A stretch of DNA of 64,000 bases, taken from contig NZ_FTOB01000001.1 of assembly GCF_900156625.1 (NCBI RefSeq), positions 744,001-808,000 on the forward strand. Reading direction: 5' to 3'. Of this stretch, positions 63,533 through 64,000 are shown one piece after another. The stretch comes from Zobellia uliginosa (GTDB taxonomy: Bacteria; Bacteroidota; Bacteroidia; Flavobacteriales; Flavobacteriaceae). Below the pieces are notes generated by a model. The model made no database searches, had not been told where the DNA came from, and saw nothing but the letters and a program-made list of their open reading frames with translations. Positions within the stretch are counted from its first letter, which is position 1; every line of letters begins with the position of its first letter. The position numbers were made by a program, and so were the translations under genes.

Positions 63533-64000
63533 TTAAATAAAAATGTCCAATACAAGAACACCTATAAGTCCCATTACACCGACCGTCGTTTCCATGACGG
63601 TCCAGGTTTTTAAAGTATCTTTCACCGATAGGTTGAAATATTCCTTGTAAAGCCAAAAACCGCTATCGTTCACATGCGAGAGCATCAGGCTTCCCGATCC
63701 GATGGCGAGCACCATCAACTCCGGACTTACGGTTGTATTGGCGATCAATGGTAAAACGATACCGGCGGCGGTTAATCCAGCTACGGTTGCGGAGCCTACG
63801 CAAACCCTTATAACGGTAGTGATCAACCAGGCCAAGATGAGTGGTGAAATAGTGGAACCTTTGAGCATTTCGCCGATATACTCACTAACGCCACTGTCTA
63901 TGAGTACTTGCTTTAGGGCGCCGGCACCTGCTATGATCAAAAGTACCATGGTTATGCCCGAAACGGCACTCGACACCGAATCCATCACATCTTTCATCTT
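63533..64000 (-). CDS. GntP/GntT gluconate-type permease, partial
   Basis: The C-terminal about 155 residues of a GntP-family proton symporter; its 5' part is beyond the right edge. Several helices are visible (ITMVLLIIAGAGALKQVLIDSG, LILAWLITTVIRVCVGSATVAGLTAAGIVLPLI), with the family signature SGSLMLSHVNDSGFWLYKEYFNLS. Transport of gluconate or a related sugar acid is likely but the exact substrate cannot be told. Next downstream on the strand is the SGNH hydrolase (34 bp). Confidence 0.9.
   Translation of the reverse strand, partial: KMKDVMDSVSSAVSGITMVLLIIAGAGALKQVLIDSGVSEYIGEMLKGSTISPLILAWLITTVIRVCVGSATVAGLTAAGIVLPLIANTTVSPELMVLAIGSGSLMLSHVNDSGFWLYKEYFNLSVKDTLKTWTVMETTVGVMGLIGVLVLDIFI

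Noticed and set aside
1-64000. tRNA, rRNA, CRISPR array, integrase, transposase or prophage genes
   Set aside because: None found by eye in either strand; short intergenic stretches show no cloverleaf or spaced direct repeats.

Overview
This window looks like ordinary chromosome from a marine-type member of the Flavobacteriaceae (Bacteroidota), close in style to Zobellia, Maribacter or Cellulophaga; the genus is a guess. The evidence is Bacteroidota-type -7 promoter boxes (TAnnTTTG) in front of many genes, weak or absent Shine-Dalgarno sites, a TonB-dependent receptor with a carboxypeptidase-regulatory-like N-domain, type IX secretion sorting domains, an SDDD-type lipoprotein surface-export signal, and small families found mainly in this phylum (DUF3098, DUF3127, DUF4271, DUF4296). 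I see no rRNA, tRNA, CRISPR array, prophage, integrase or transposase.

Layout. 1-8 kb: end of an unidentified and apparently frame-broken gene, a degenerate Rieske-like lipoprotein, greA with a HIT protein, an orphan histidine kinase with a zinc-ribbon membrane protein, a flavin-reductase-like protein, a beta-barrel protein, a DUF3127 protein with an SSB-like tail, aat, two envelope proteins and tag. 8-16 kb: a single-cysteine thioredoxin-fold protein, then on the minus strand the envelope and translation cluster ftsX-DUF3098-uppP-truB-TonB-like, and divergent from it leuS, which carries an AT-rich foreign-looking block. 16-30 kb: SemiSWEET, a zinc metallopeptidase, ferritin, a saccharopine-dehydrogenase-like enzyme with an Lrp regulator, pckA, a hemD-like/DUF4271/GT39 operon, a GT2/pyrC/DUF4296 operon, an epimerase and tyrS. 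30-39 kb: a lipoprotein, a LuxE-like protein, an FKBP isomerase, two mini-proteins that are almost only a T9SS sorting domain, and a TonB-dependent receptor followed by a lipoprotein built of two near-identical 345-residue beta-helix-like units.

39-54 kb: a PhoB/PhoR-like two-component pair divergent from the receptor, followed by trmB, a LysE-type exporter and an alkyltransferase-like protein without the catalytic cysteine; then an NtrY-like kinase and a sigma-54 activator divergent from a five-gene TolC/adaptor/ABC efflux-type operon with two paralogous large permeases. 54-64 kb: an iron-sulfur/electron-transfer cluster (Mrp, NifU C-domain, FNR, ferredoxin) interrupted by a decayed four-helix-bundle (IVP-type) gene, an MsbA-like exporter, a badly decayed TPM-domain gene, a penicillin-acylase-type lipoprotein, a secreted protein, a SGNH hydrolase and a GntP-type permease cut by the right edge.

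The most promising lead for something new is the 32.7-41 kb stretch: a surface lipoprotein that has doubled itself, its TonB receptor with no SusD, two stand-alone sorting domains beside it, and a PhoBR-like regulator facing it. Other items worth checking are the mosaic leuS, a dihydroorotase with the first metal histidine replaced by Gln, and an isolated 18-bp perfect inverted repeat.
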